A stretch of 64,000 bases of DNA, from positions 15,461,197-15,525,196 of the forward strand of contig NC_056048.1 of the NCBI RefSeq assembly GCF_004379255.2. The letters run 5' to 3'. Origin of the DNA: Salvia splendens. Its lineage: Eukaryota > Streptophyta > Magnoliopsida > Lamiales > Lamiaceae. Made by a program: the position numbers and the translations under genes. Below the pieces are notes generated by a model. It was not told the origin of the DNA. It saw nothing but the letters and a program-made list of their open reading frames with translations, and did no database searches. Shown piece by piece: positions 44,655 through 54,360 of the stretch (position 1 is its first letter; each line of letters starts with the position of its first letter).

Positions 44655-44696
44655 AGTATGATGAGGTCCGACCCTTGTGGGATCGGACCGCATACT
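44655..44696 (+). other. LINE-4 3' UTR hairpin
   Basis: AGTATG ... GGTCCGA-CCC-ttgt-GGG-a-TCGGACC ... CATACT forms a stem of about 16 pairs with one bulge and a small internal loop. The same structure is in LINE-5 (56505-56529 for the core). It lies 100 bp before the terminal hairpin. It may serve in RNA recognition or stability; this is inference. Confidence 0.65.
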
Positions 44697-45498
44697 ACTC
44701 TTGGTTTTTGTCTTGGCACACCACCTTCGGGTGTGTCCGCGCTTTGTAATTACCTCATTTTGAAATATAGGGATGAGGGACCCACGAACCCTCCACCGTA
44801 AAGGTGTTTGATTAAAAAAAAAAAAAAGCCTGGTCATAGAGTAACTGCAATTTAGGTTCATCCCAAGCACCTTCCGTAATAAACTCCGAGACGGTCGTAC
44901 CATGGCCGCCCCTATCATCAATGCAAAGCCCCCTGAGTGGTTCGTTGCCCATCCAAATATCATCCCAAAAATAGATCCTTCCAGCCCCAACAATCCATCG
45001 TATGTGCGGATGCGAATGGCCCCAGGCTCTGGCCAGCCTCTTCCACGTTGGGCTACTCCTTCCCGAGGTTCTCGTGGTGAGAGGCGAGGATGTTGAACAA
45101 TACTTACACATCATGTAGCGTGCCCATAGAGAGTTATGTTCTCGGAATTGCCACCACAATTTAATGTTGAAGGCTCGTAGCACTTCCTTGAACCTAAGAA
45201 TTGCGAGCCCTCCTTCATTGGTGGGGAGGCACATCTGGTCCCAGCTAATCCAATGGGTTCGTTTCCTTTCATTTGTCGAGCCCCAAAAGAAACGCGCCAA
45301 CTATTGGTCAAGGAGCTTAAGGGAACCGATTGTTGGCTCAATAGCTTGGAAAATATGGATAGGGATCGCCTCCAGGGTACTCTTGATGAGAGTTAGCCTC
45401 CCTCCAAAGGATAGGTATCTATGCGCCCAACCGGAAATCCGTCTTGCAACCTTCTCCCGGATAAACATGAACATATCCGTGCGCTTGCCTGATTTAGT

Positions 45499-45520
45499 GA
45501 GAGAAGCTCTCCCTTCTCTC
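45499..45520 (+). other. HL-3 5' leader hairpin
   Basis: GAGAGAAG-ctctcc-CTTCTCTC, an 8-bp perfect stem with a 6-nt loop about 10 bp from the 5' end of the element. Its equivalent in HL-1 is at 32508-32531. Confidence 0.6.
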
Positions 45521-45586
45521 TAGAATTCGACCTCTCTCCCTCCCTCCCCTTTGAGGGAGGTGAAATGTGATTGTTTCATCCGACAC

Positions 45587-47795
45587 ATGGTGAAGTCCGG
45601 TGGTGAGCTGCCGAAGGGGGAGGCCACGGCCTTGATACACACGATGCAGCCCCCTTCCTTGCCGGAGTGGAAGTTTCGTTCGATTGCACGGCCCAAAACC
45701 AAAAGGGATGGCACGCCCCACCCGGAGAAAGCTCGACAAGCTCTCAAACGAGCCGGTCTTGAATCTGGTTCGGAGGTGAGTCGGGCTAAGAAGAAGATGG
45801 TGTTCGAAATGGCTGATGGACTCGTCGGCAAACTCCATGGTGAAGGGAGGGGGTCGCCGGATGTTAAGCAAGCTCTTATTGGGGAGATGTTGAGCTCCTT
45901 AGCTCAAATGGCAAAGAATGAGAAAGCTTCGACAAAAGATTTGGAAGGTCTTCATGGTGAGGGGATGGCCGGAATTGCGCCGGTGCCGGCGCCGGCTGGC
46001 CGGGACCTTGATGTCTCATGCTTGGAGTATGAGATGGTCAACAAGGAGACCAATGCAAGTACACCCCTCCATGTGACGCCTAGGCTAGAGGATGGGTTGG
46101 CATGTGACTCACAAAAGAAGGAAAGGACAAAGGTTACTTTGCTTGAGCAAGAGAATGATGGTCCATTTGAGGTAAATGCCATTTTGAATTCAAATTCAGC
46201 ACCATGTGCTATCCACACCCAATTCGGCATTGATGGAGACAAGAGGGACCATGGCACTGACGGCCGGCCGCCGGAGTACCCGCCGGAAAACCTGGTCCCG
46301 CCGGAGAATGCATGGAAGGAGGCTAAAAACTTGTTCGCACATTGGGGGACGGGGTGCAAGGTGGGAGCCTCAACACCACATAAAACCCATAAGGATGAGC
46401 CAATCCCACTTGACGCTGGCAAGGTCACACCTTTGGGGACAGCCAGAGACTTTGAAGGTACACCTTATCTCTCCTTTACCGATGTTGAAACGGAATATCT
46501 CTCGGAGAAACTAGGACTAGCCATTGTTGGGAAGTTTTCCCACTCACTCCCTTCTTCTTTCCAAATTCAAAAAAGCTTAAGGGGTATGGGGCTAGTTGGT
46601 TCTTTCACTTGGAAATACTTGAATGCCAAGCACATCCTACTTCAAATCCAAGCCCCTTGGCCTAGCGGTAAAGGGTGCTGGATACCGCGTTCATCCTGGA
46701 GGTCTCGAGTTCGAACCCTAGGTGGCGTAATTTGTCTTTCCTCCTTGTTATAGGAGTTGATTTGTAATTTCCTCCTTCATATATATGATATAAATATATG
46801 AAGTTAATTTTTTTTAAAAAAAAAAAAAAAGCACATCCTACTTCAATTCCAAGATATGGCTGATTATGCTAAGGTCTTAAGTGGCCCTAATGGGAGTCCG
46901 GTCTGGATTGTTGACATTCACCCAATGAGGGTGTTCAAATGGGCCGGACTTTGATACGTTCTTTGAGTCGCCCATCGTTGCCGTGTGGTGCAATATCATG
47001 GGACTACCGGCCCATCTTTTTGAGGAATCGGCCCTCATGGCGATCGGCAAGCTATTAGGCAAGCCGTTACAAGCGGACCATGCCACAATCAATCAAACCC
47101 GGCTCTCTTTTGCTAGGATATGTGTTGAGATTGATATCTCCAACCCCCCAACGGAGGAGATCATGCTAAACATCTTAGGCAAAAATTCAAGACACAAAGT
47201 AGCATGGGACCGTATCCCATTGTTTTGCGAGAATTGTAAGCATGTTGGGCATGTCATTGATGAGTGTCATGCGTTGGGAAGGAAGGGGTGAGGCAAGGAT
47301 TACGGAACACCAACCAAGGCGTTCTACCCTAGCCACGATCACAAGATCATCCGTCGAGAATGGCGTCCAAAGGCTGCGATTAGGGTTGGCACCTCACCGA
47401 ACATTGATCACACGAACAAGGAAAAAGATAGTGGCAACCAAGAGAAGAACAAGGAGGGTACAATGAACGTCGATCCGTTGGCTCCTCGAGCACCCCTTGG
47501 GAGTCAACCAAGCATGGACGAGGATGGATTCCAATTGGTGTCGAGGAAGAGGAAAGGCAAGGCACATAAGGGAGACATGCACTCCAAAGCTCAACACATC
47601 GACAATTTGCGTTTGAAAGACAATGTCGCCACGGTGTCATTCGATCGGGATGACTCTAGTGCGAACGAGCCGAGCACTTGCTCAATGAATGTCTCATGTG
47701 GGCTCCCCAACCGGGAGAAGGAAGGCTTCATCGAGGAACTTGATCCGGGAGGGATCGTTCATCGTGGGGGTATCCCTATTGTGGGCCTCAATTAA
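45587..47795 (+). pseudogene. HL-3 ORF1, interrupted by a SINE and frameshifts
   Basis: From ATG 45587 (MVKSGGELPKGEATA) it parallels HL-1 through RAKKKMVFEMADGLVG and the DUF4283-like domain (EKLGLAIVGKFSHSLPS, YLNAKHILLQ). The SINE breaks it at about 46645. Downstream, HPMRVFKW (46920) is followed by a two-base loss near 46943; the rest of the domain continues in another frame (LSFARICVEIDI, about 47106) with the knuckle CENCKHVGHVIDEC near 47227-47268. A further shift gives a stop at 47289-47291, and the C-terminal frame 47463-47795 ends FIEELDPGG...GGIPIVGLN. Dead, but only mildly eroded apart from the SINE. Confidence 0.88.
46652..46830 (+). mobile_element. tRNA-derived SINE, about 179 bp
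   Basis: The head is tRNA-like with box A TGGCCTAGCGGT (46658-46669) and box B GAGTTCGAACC (46707-46717), spaced as in a Pol III promoter. A non-tRNA body with cctcctt repeats follows, then an A-tail (46816-46830). The target duplication gcacatcctacttcaa is perfect over 16 bp (46630-46645 and 46831-46846) and extends to 23 bp with one mismatch. Its 3' end does not show the CACC-GGTG hairpin of the LINEs here, so a different LINE tail rule, or only the poly(A), served for its mobilisation. Confidence 0.93.
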
Positions 47796-47921
47796 GTGAC
47801 GGATCTTGGATTTTGTGATGTGAAGGTTACACCAGGTTAATTGTAATAGAATAGTGAAGAGTACATTGATGACCACTCTAGTTGGTAGGAAGGCCCTCGT
47901 TGTACTCTAATTGGTTTTGGC

Positions 47922-47944
47922 GAGCCGTCACTTTTGGGCGGCTC
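47922..47944 (+). other. HL-3 3' UTR hairpin
   Basis: GAGCCG - tcacttttggg - CGGCTC; identical to HL-2 and compensatorily changed in HL-1. The terminal hairpin CACC-ctcgt-GGTG is at 48011-48023. Confidence 0.7.
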
Positions 47945-49556
47945 GGTGTTCCTAGTTTTTCGTTGCAATTGTCCTTAGTAATGCACAGGTGTGGGTCCGC
48001 CTTAACCCTCCACCCTCGTGGTGCTTTTGATTTTTTAAAAAAATGTAAAAGTTGCTTTTGGCGAGGTTGATCTGTTGCCCGGAGACTCCCTTATACCCAT
48101 TAAGGCATGCTCTAAGTTGGCGAAGAGGGGTCTCAGCCGCTTGCGTGAAGATAATGATATCATCGGCGTATGCTAAGTGGCTTATTTCCATACATCGCCT
48201 CGAGGCTTTGAATGTCATCTCCCTCCGTCAAGGGCCATCGACAAGTAATCCGTGGCTGATGGGATCTCCTTGTTGTAAACCTCGGGTTGATCTGAAAAAA
48301 CCAGCGGGGGCACCATTAATAAGAACAGAGAACCAACAGGAACCAACACACCTTTCAATAAGGCTGATGATCCATGGCTCCGGGAAACCCATGCGTCGGA
48401 GTACTTTTGTAAGAAAGCCCCACTGGACCCTGTCATAGGCCTTGGCCATGTCAATCTTGATCGCCACGTTTGGGGCCGGGGAGCACCTAGCAATCTCATG
48501 GAACATTTCTTGGGCTAGGAGGACATTGTCATTCAGGAGCCGTCCCTTCACAAAACCAGATTAGTTGGGAGATATGACCTACGGCAAGAAAGGTGTGAGT
48601 CTGGCCCTTAGAACTTTGGTAATGATCTTATTGAGGACATTGCACAGGCTAATAGGGCGGTAATCAGCCCATGTCTCGGGCGACGCCTTCTTTGGAATAA
48701 GAACTATGTTTGTGGCCGTGACACTTCAGGGGAGGTAAGCCCCTTTAAAGAACTGTGAGATCGCTTCCACAACGTCCCTTCCAACAATCGACCAACACAC
48801 TTGATAGAACGTGGCCAAGAATCCATCCGGTCCAGGTGCACTATCCCCGGATATCTCAAAAACTGCTCTCTTCACCTCGTCCAGATCCAGGGCCTTATGA
48901 AGGTTCGCAAGGTCGTCTGAAGGCGGTATTTGATGGTTCAAGTCTAGGTCCGACTCCTCGAGCGCTGGAATGTCCGGAGCAAGAAGACCCTGGAAAAACT
49001 CAACTGCCGAATTGCGAATCTCAGTTTCATCCGTAATCTCCTGGCCATTTGTCCGAATGGAGTGGATTCGCAACCTGACCCTCTTCTGTTTCACCCAGCT
49101 TTGATAAAATCTGGAATTCCTGTCTCCCTCCGCAAGCCACCTTAAGGCCGCCTTTTGTCGCCAGAAATCCTCCTCCATTTTAAGTAAGAGGATGTATTCG
49201 GCAAAGTTCTTGTTTATCTCGGTCCTGTTCCGGGGCGTGGGGTCAGCTTCGAAGTTGGCTTGGGCCTTTGCTATCTCATCCTCTTGAGATTAGCATGTAT
49301 ATTCCCAAAGACTTCTTTGTTCCATGCCTTTAAGGTTTTTTTGCTTCGTATCAACTTGATTTGGAGATTTAGGAGCCCCGCCGTCCCGGTGGGTTGCTCC
49401 CAACTGTCTTGGACAATCTTCATAAAGCTTTCATGTCGGATCCACATGTTTTGGAAGCGGAATCCACTTCCCCCGGTGTTAGGTCTCGCCATCTTGCACC
49501 GTGCGAGGATCGGGCCATGATCCGATGATACTCTTGGCAGGTTGGTCACCCTCGAA

Positions 49557-49629
49557 CAATTTTCTTTCTTTAGCAAACACAAGACAAGTGAAATTGTAAT
49601 CTGATACAGCTGCACAGATGCAGGAAGAA
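49557..49629. mobile_element. 73-bp insertion with a 9-bp duplication
   Basis: The LINE-3 endonuclease region is interrupted by 73 bp flanked by accctcgaa (49548-49556 and 49630-49638). Removing the insert and one 9-mer restores the reading of SRVTNLPRVSSDHG on the minus strand. Nine bases suit a Mutator-like (or an 8-bp hAT-like) insertion, but I see no clear terminal inverted repeats, so the class is open. It could also be filler from repair. Confidence 0.6.
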
Positions 49630-50253
49630 ACCCTCGAAGCCTAAAAAATCTTGGTCCATGCCTCGCTCACAAACATCATGCCCAGCCTTTCGAATAGCCC
49701 GTTTTTGGCCTATGTGTGCTCCGCTCCATCGTAGCCCGGGTCAAGGAGGCGGCAATCTTCAATAGTTTCCGCAAAATCAATCATCTCGCCCTGCCGATTA
49801 GTATCACTCCCAACCCGATCAACACGTGAGAGAATCGTGTTGAAGTCCCCTCCAATTAACCATGGCATTCCATCCACTAGGTTCGAAATGTCCCTCATTT
49901 TGTCCCATAGTGGGTATCGTTCCGATCTTGAACACTTTGCATAGACGGCCGAGACAAAGATGGGGCTAGCCATGCGGTGGCAAGTTAACTTTCCATGTAA
50001 AATCTGATCCTCGTCTTCTTCAATATCAAAATGAGCCCCTTCTTCAGTGAAGATCCAAACCTTGCCGTTTGTGTTAGCGCCTTTGAACTTTAGCCCGAGC
50101 GCCATAGAGTATCGGTCCGGATTGGGGGTTGTGAGTGGCTCCAATATTGCAAGAAACATAACATTGTGACATTTAATTAGTCTCTTTAAAACGTTTTGGG
50201 TTGATGCATTAGCGACTCCCCTAGAGTTCCAAAACATTAGATTGTAAGACATA

Positions 50254-52978
50254 TTAACAAGTTAGGTTCGTACCCGGAAGGTATGAAAGCCCTCCTTGAA
50301 ACAAGACAATCCGTCGATCTTCCTCCCTTGTGTGTTCCCCGACGTCAATTTTGAAAGGGGAATCCTCGGCATGTTCCAAATGTGGTTGGATATCCATCGC
50401 CGCCACATCCTCCTCGCCACACCCCTCAACATCGTACTCTCCATTGTCCATGAGAGTGTAGTATTTATTCGTACTCATGACATTTCTAGACATCTCGTCC
50501 CCATTCCTTCCGTTCTCAAATGAGAATGGCCGAAATCCCCCACTCGAGCCTCCTCGTGAACCCTCGCGGGACTTCGAGGGCATCCGTCGATGTGAGCCAT
50601 CTCGATCCCATGTCCCGTCCCTAGGTCCATTATCCACCTTAGAAACTCAATACAGGCCACTTGCATGCTTGGTTGCCGATCTCTCCAATTGACCTCCTTT
50701 AGTGTTTTGCGGTTCATTATCCAATTCGCCCACTTCTCGATCTTCTCCCACTATGTCCGGACCCTCCCACACCGTGTCAAACCTTATCTCCCCATCCGGT
50801 TTATTCCTTAGCGCTGCCCCTTTCCCCTTGTATTTCTTTTGCCATTTCCACTCGCTGTTGTCATTGGATGTAGCATTTGTGTTTGCTTGCTTTTCGACCG
50901 ATCCATTTGCTCCGTGGGTTGCCTTTTGAAGAGAACTGTATTGTTGTTGTAGTTCCTCTTGCTCGGCCTCTCGGTGTTGCCCACCGCATAGCACATGCTA
51001 CTTGAATGCCCAACATGCTTACATTCCCGGCAATAGGCGGGTATCTTATCCCATCTGACTTGTTGCATCACTTCTCTCCCACAAATGTCTAAAATAATTT
51101 CCTCGGGGGGCGGCTTTGTGATGTCAATCTAGACACAAATTCGCACGAAGGAGAGCCTTGTTTTGTTGGCGGTGGCTCGATCTACTTGAATCGGGGTGCC
51201 AAGGAGTTTGTCGATTGCAAAGAGGGCCGAATGGTCGAACAAATGGATTGGGAGCCGATGAGGTTGCACCAAATGGCTGCTATCGGTGACTCACAGTAGG
51301 CATCAAAGTCCGGGGACCATTTGAAGACTCTCATTGGGTGACGATCAATGAACCACACCGGGGTTCCCTTCGGGCCGCTTAATAGCCTTGCATAATCCGC
51401 CAAATACTCGCATTGAATAAGAATGTGTTTGGCGTTAATGTATCTCCATGTGAAACCACGATGAAATTTAATATTAGAAAGGGCCTTTTGGATTTGAGCA
51501 GCCGTCGGTATAGAGTGGGAAAACTTACCTACAATGGCATGCCCAACGTTCTCGGCGAGCTTCCGTATCTCCATCACCGAGAAGTATATTGCCGGTACAC
51601 CATTGGAAACCGATGCAAGCCCTATGTTTTGGATCTCGTCGGCCACAAAACGTGCGGACCATCCGGGTCGGGAGCCCCCTTGAGCATATCCGCCATTGAG
51701 TTCCATTTGTTGGTTTGCATCGGGACCGTTCCTCCTCCTTCGGCATTTGTATTTCCAATTGGGCTTGTTCCCGTTACGTCCCCTTTGTTTGCTAGATTCT
51801 CGTGCATGGGATTTGTTGAGCTTGTTTTGAAGAGGTCGGCCATTGAACTCGACTTGGGGGGTTGGCTCGGGATCTCCGCACATCCCCCACCCTCGGGGTC
51901 ATCGGCCATGCCCATGGTGACATCTCCTTCCCCGGAACTTGCATTCGTGTTAGTAGGCGTGACTTGTTGCACATTGTCTCTTGGACGCGTCTTTGGTCCG
52001 GCCGCGATGCCACCTTTCCTTGACACGCCATTCTCAAAGTTGTACCGGATCTTGAGGATTCGGCCCTTCTCCAAGGGGGGGGGGGGAGAATTCCACATGG
52101 TAGGGGCTGAAAGCGGACGAAGGTGTTGGACTTCGTATTTGTACCTCGATTACCGGGTGGGAGGAGCTGGGTCGTTCGGCCGAGCACCGTGTGTTCATCT
52201 CATGGCCACCGGCGAGAAGTGGTTCCGCGGCCAATGTGTCGAGCATGTCCGCCGAATCCAAGGAAGCAAGATGGAGTAGGTTGCTTGATTTTGGCTGCAC
52301 ATGCTCTCTAACGGCTAGTGTTGCATGTGACTTTTCAGCATGGCAAGGCTCCAAAGAGCTTTCAAAAAGTGCTCTCGTGTCAATTACCATTTCCGGAAGT
52401 TTGACTCTCTCTTCACCCAAGACTCTATTTGCTTTTGTAGCGCCAAGTACACTTGTTTTGTCATGGCTCGGTTGGTTGTACGCCATCTCGGTGCCGGTTG
52501 GCCCCTCTCCGGCGGTCTGATCAGAGTTATGGCCGGAAAAAGGCACAATGTCGAGAGATGCTTCTTTTTCCGCACGTGGGCCTACCATTTCTAGCTCCTT
52601 GTCATCTCCATCTTTTTCATGCTCCTCTAGATGAGTGGTGTCCCCCATGGCGTGGTTCGAGACCGCCGGAAGGATGGAGCTTTTGCATTTGGGGCTCCCG
52701 ATCGGGGTACCTTCCTCCTCCCCAAAATCGATTCTCTTCCTTAGTTGTTTGTCTTCGGGGAGTGGAGATGGGACAAATCTCTTCCGTCCATTCCCTTTGG
52801 TGGACGGAGCCAGGGTACTCCTCCGTGTCTTGAGTTTTGCTTTTGCAACCTTCATCGCCAATTTCTTGGAAGGTTGCTTCGGAGATGTGGGATCCTTTGA
52901 GCTAAACGTCATAAGCTTGTCCGAGAGGGTTCGCGCCTCCTCGGGGGGTGGTGTGTCGCTAAGCGGGTCGTCCGGCAT
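50254..52978 (-). pseudogene. LINE-3 ORF1 remnant
   Basis: It starts at ATG 52978 (MPDDPLSDTPPPEEARTL), with the basic block GRKRFVPSPLPEDKQLRKR, and runs open to about 52034. There a G-run (12-14 G on plus, 52077-52090) shifts the frame. DUF4283 blocks VGHAIVGKFSHSIPT (51530), RYINAKHILIQC (51430) and HPMRVFKWSPDFDAY (51330) follow. A shift near 51240 and a stop near 51131 precede the knuckle CRECKHVGHSSSMC (about 51036-50995). The C-terminal frame 50637-50254 ends with NVMSTNKYYTLMDNGEYD and FQGGLSYLPGTNLTC. Confidence 0.87.
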
Positions 52979-53021
52979 GGCCGGGAAGCGCGCCGTGAAC
53001 GATGGTCGAAGGGTTGTAATT

Positions 53022-53044
53022 TAAGCTTGTCCGAGAGGGTTCGC
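53022..53044. repeat. 23-bp templated filler at the duplication breakpoint
   Basis: taagcttgtccgagagggttcgc equals 52912-52934 in LINE-3 ORF1, 110 bp to the left. It lies exactly between the LINE-3 5' edge and the start of duplicated copy 2. The original context of copy 1 (tctaa before caacatag) does not have it. Confidence 0.85.
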
Positions 53045-53308
53045 AACATAGATGGGCCTTCAACTTCGTTGTTTGCACATTTGCGGTTCCTTAGAAAATA
53101 GTAATTTAATGGGAAGCGCTTAATTAAACTTTACACTTTGGTATATTTTCACATTCTATATAAATAGCAAATCAGATACCTAGAGATAGTAAATATAATG
53201 ATTGTGCATATACTATTATATCTTTCGCCTAAATAGTATAAAATCAAGTTTATGCACTTACATAATTCCTTCACATTAATATAATTCATAATCGAATTTA
53301 TATTGATA

Positions 53309-53511
53309 CTCCCTTTGTCCCATTAGAAATGAAACATTTTCCTTTTTTTGTTTGTCCCATTAAAAATGAAACATTTCCTGAAATGAAAACAATACTATAT
53401 CTATTTTTTCATCTCTCTTACTTTACTTTCTCTTCATTAACTCACAAAACAACACTGCATAAAATCTCATGCCAGAAACCAAATGTTTCATATTTATTGG
53501 GACGGAGGGAG
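53309..53511. mobile_element. Stowaway-like MITE (copy 2)
   Basis: Duplicate of the MITE at 22831-23033 with the same ends CTCCCTTTGTCCC and GGGACGGAGGGAG and TA on both sides. It has a few substitutions, one of which (gaaacattt) improves the internal similarity of the two arms. Confidence 0.88.
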
Positions 53512-53633
53512 TACTAATTAGTGGTCCACGTGACCGCGCAAAGTATTAACAAAAATATATGAGTTGGTTCCAGTAAAAATTCAAGTTCTACTTATTAATT
53601 TAAAAAGAAATGAAAAATAAAATAAATAATATA

Positions 53634-54360
53634 TTTTTTTTTTGTTGTTTCACAACATCATCACCCTCAACCACAAATCTGCAACATCCAATTACATGCA
53701 AACAAAGCTACACCCTACAGCTAATAACAATTAACAACTGTTTATCCACTAATCACAGCTTTACTCACAAAAATTAACAATATAAGCTTTATCGATCATC
53801 AACAAGCCAATAACAATTTAGATGTACCGTTGGTGATCACGACATTATATTGGAGAATGTCAACTTCTTGCCAGCGATTAATAAGAGCCATTTATCCTCC
53901 ATGGTATTTCTATTGGCTGCTCATCCCAACGTGCTCCTCCAACTCCAGAGGACATAATTGTGTGTGTTTTTTTCCCTCCGAGCGCACAACTCTTGCTTGT
54001 ACAAGTTTCTTCCACATCAAGTAGCTGTTGATGCCAGAAATGAGCGAATTCGCTGCAGCATTTCTGCTTTCACTGAATCAGGTACAGAAGCTCTTCCTTT
54101 TGGAGTTATGACTTTGACAAGTTCATGAACTGTTACAGTATCCCTTCCCTTCTTCCTTGCAAACTCCCTGCAGAGGGCTTTCATCTCATCTTTCCAGCCA
54201 CATTCCACAAGCCTCTCCACTAATAATTCCTTCAGACGCTCTTTTTCTCCGCTCTGCACTAACTTCAAATCGACTATTTCTTGAAGACTCGGGGTGGATT
54301 GCCCGCTCCATTTCTGCATCTGGAGTCGGGTGGGGTTGAATTGACGCGTTCCGTCTTCCC
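53634..54360 (-). pseudogene. ENY2: ENY2/SUS1 processed retrocopy, copy 2
   Basis: Same structure as at 23156-23882: T-run (A-tail on minus), about 370 bp of 3' UTR, stop at 54017-54019, ENY2 blocks [19 protein letters not shown] and [17 protein letters not shown], and the same frameshift near 54298. I noticed only two or three substitutions between copies in this part, and the predicted protein is identical. It was duplicated as a passenger of the 3.3-kb block, not by a second retrotransposition. Confidence 0.88.

Larger units (their letters stand above)
34701..44827 (+). mobile_element. LINE-4: full-length L1-type LINE with both ends, interrupted by HL-2
   Basis: The 5' end at 34701 follows a target duplication shared with 44828-44843. 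The 5' UTR is about 270 bp and CT-rich. ORF1 starts at 34969, ORF2 at 37756, and the 3' UTR runs 44591-44813 with a strong hairpin and the terminal tail AACCCTCCACC-gtaaa-GGTGTTTGATT plus A-tail. Without HL-2 it is about 7.5 kb, a usual size for plant L1 elements. Both ORFs have a few lesions, so it is recently inactivated. Confidence 0.92.
45487..48043 (+). mobile_element. HL-3: ORF1-only half-LINE with a SINE inside
   Basis: It starts near 45487-45493 with ttagtgagagaag and the leader hairpin, has ORF1 from 45587 to 47795, a 3' UTR with both hairpins, and an A-tail at 48037-48043. There is no ORF2. The flanks are LINE-3 (KRTDMF on one side, AKSNFYI on the other); about 130 bp of LINE-3 is missing between them, so insertion went with a target deletion. 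The SINE at 46652-46830 came later. Confidence 0.87.
34577..50252 (-). pseudogene. LINE-3 ORF2 remnant in three fragments
   Basis: The start ATG at 50252 is one nucleotide after the ORF1 stop. The endonuclease keeps AILEP and GGDFNTILS (about 49840); a stop at 49710-49712 and a 73-bp insertion (49557-49629) break it. The RT part has IRTNGQEITDETEI (about 49040), DSAPGPDGF (48835), NVAIKIDMAKAYDRVQW (48440) and YADDIIIF (48165), but QGDPIS is followed by a deletion of roughly 60 bp near 48240. After HL-3, KRTDMFMF resumes at 45480; then FFWGSTNERKRTHW (45280) leads to QLLYDQA at 44828, and QAGIPQQIV...SEFSLA continues at 34700-34577. RNase H is missing. Confidence 0.87.
34577..53021 (-). mobile_element. 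LINE-3: L1-type LINE, host for LINE-2, LINE-4 and HL-3
   Basis: Fragments 34577-34700, 44828-45486 and 48044-53021 join into one minus-strand LINE covering the ORF1 start to the zf-RVT region. LINE-4 splits it with a 16-bp duplication gcctggtcat(g/a)gagta (34685-34700, 44828-44843). HL-3 splits it with loss of about 130 bp of target. LINE-2 abuts its downstream edge at 34576/34577. The 5' end near 53021 has only about 40 bp of leader before ORF1 and joins the duplicated block through a 23-bp filler, so it is cut there. Confidence 0.85.

Noticed and set aside
46652..46725. Possible tRNA gene
   Set aside because: Box A and box B are good, but it continues into a SINE body with an A-tail and target duplications, and the acceptor stem cannot be closed properly.
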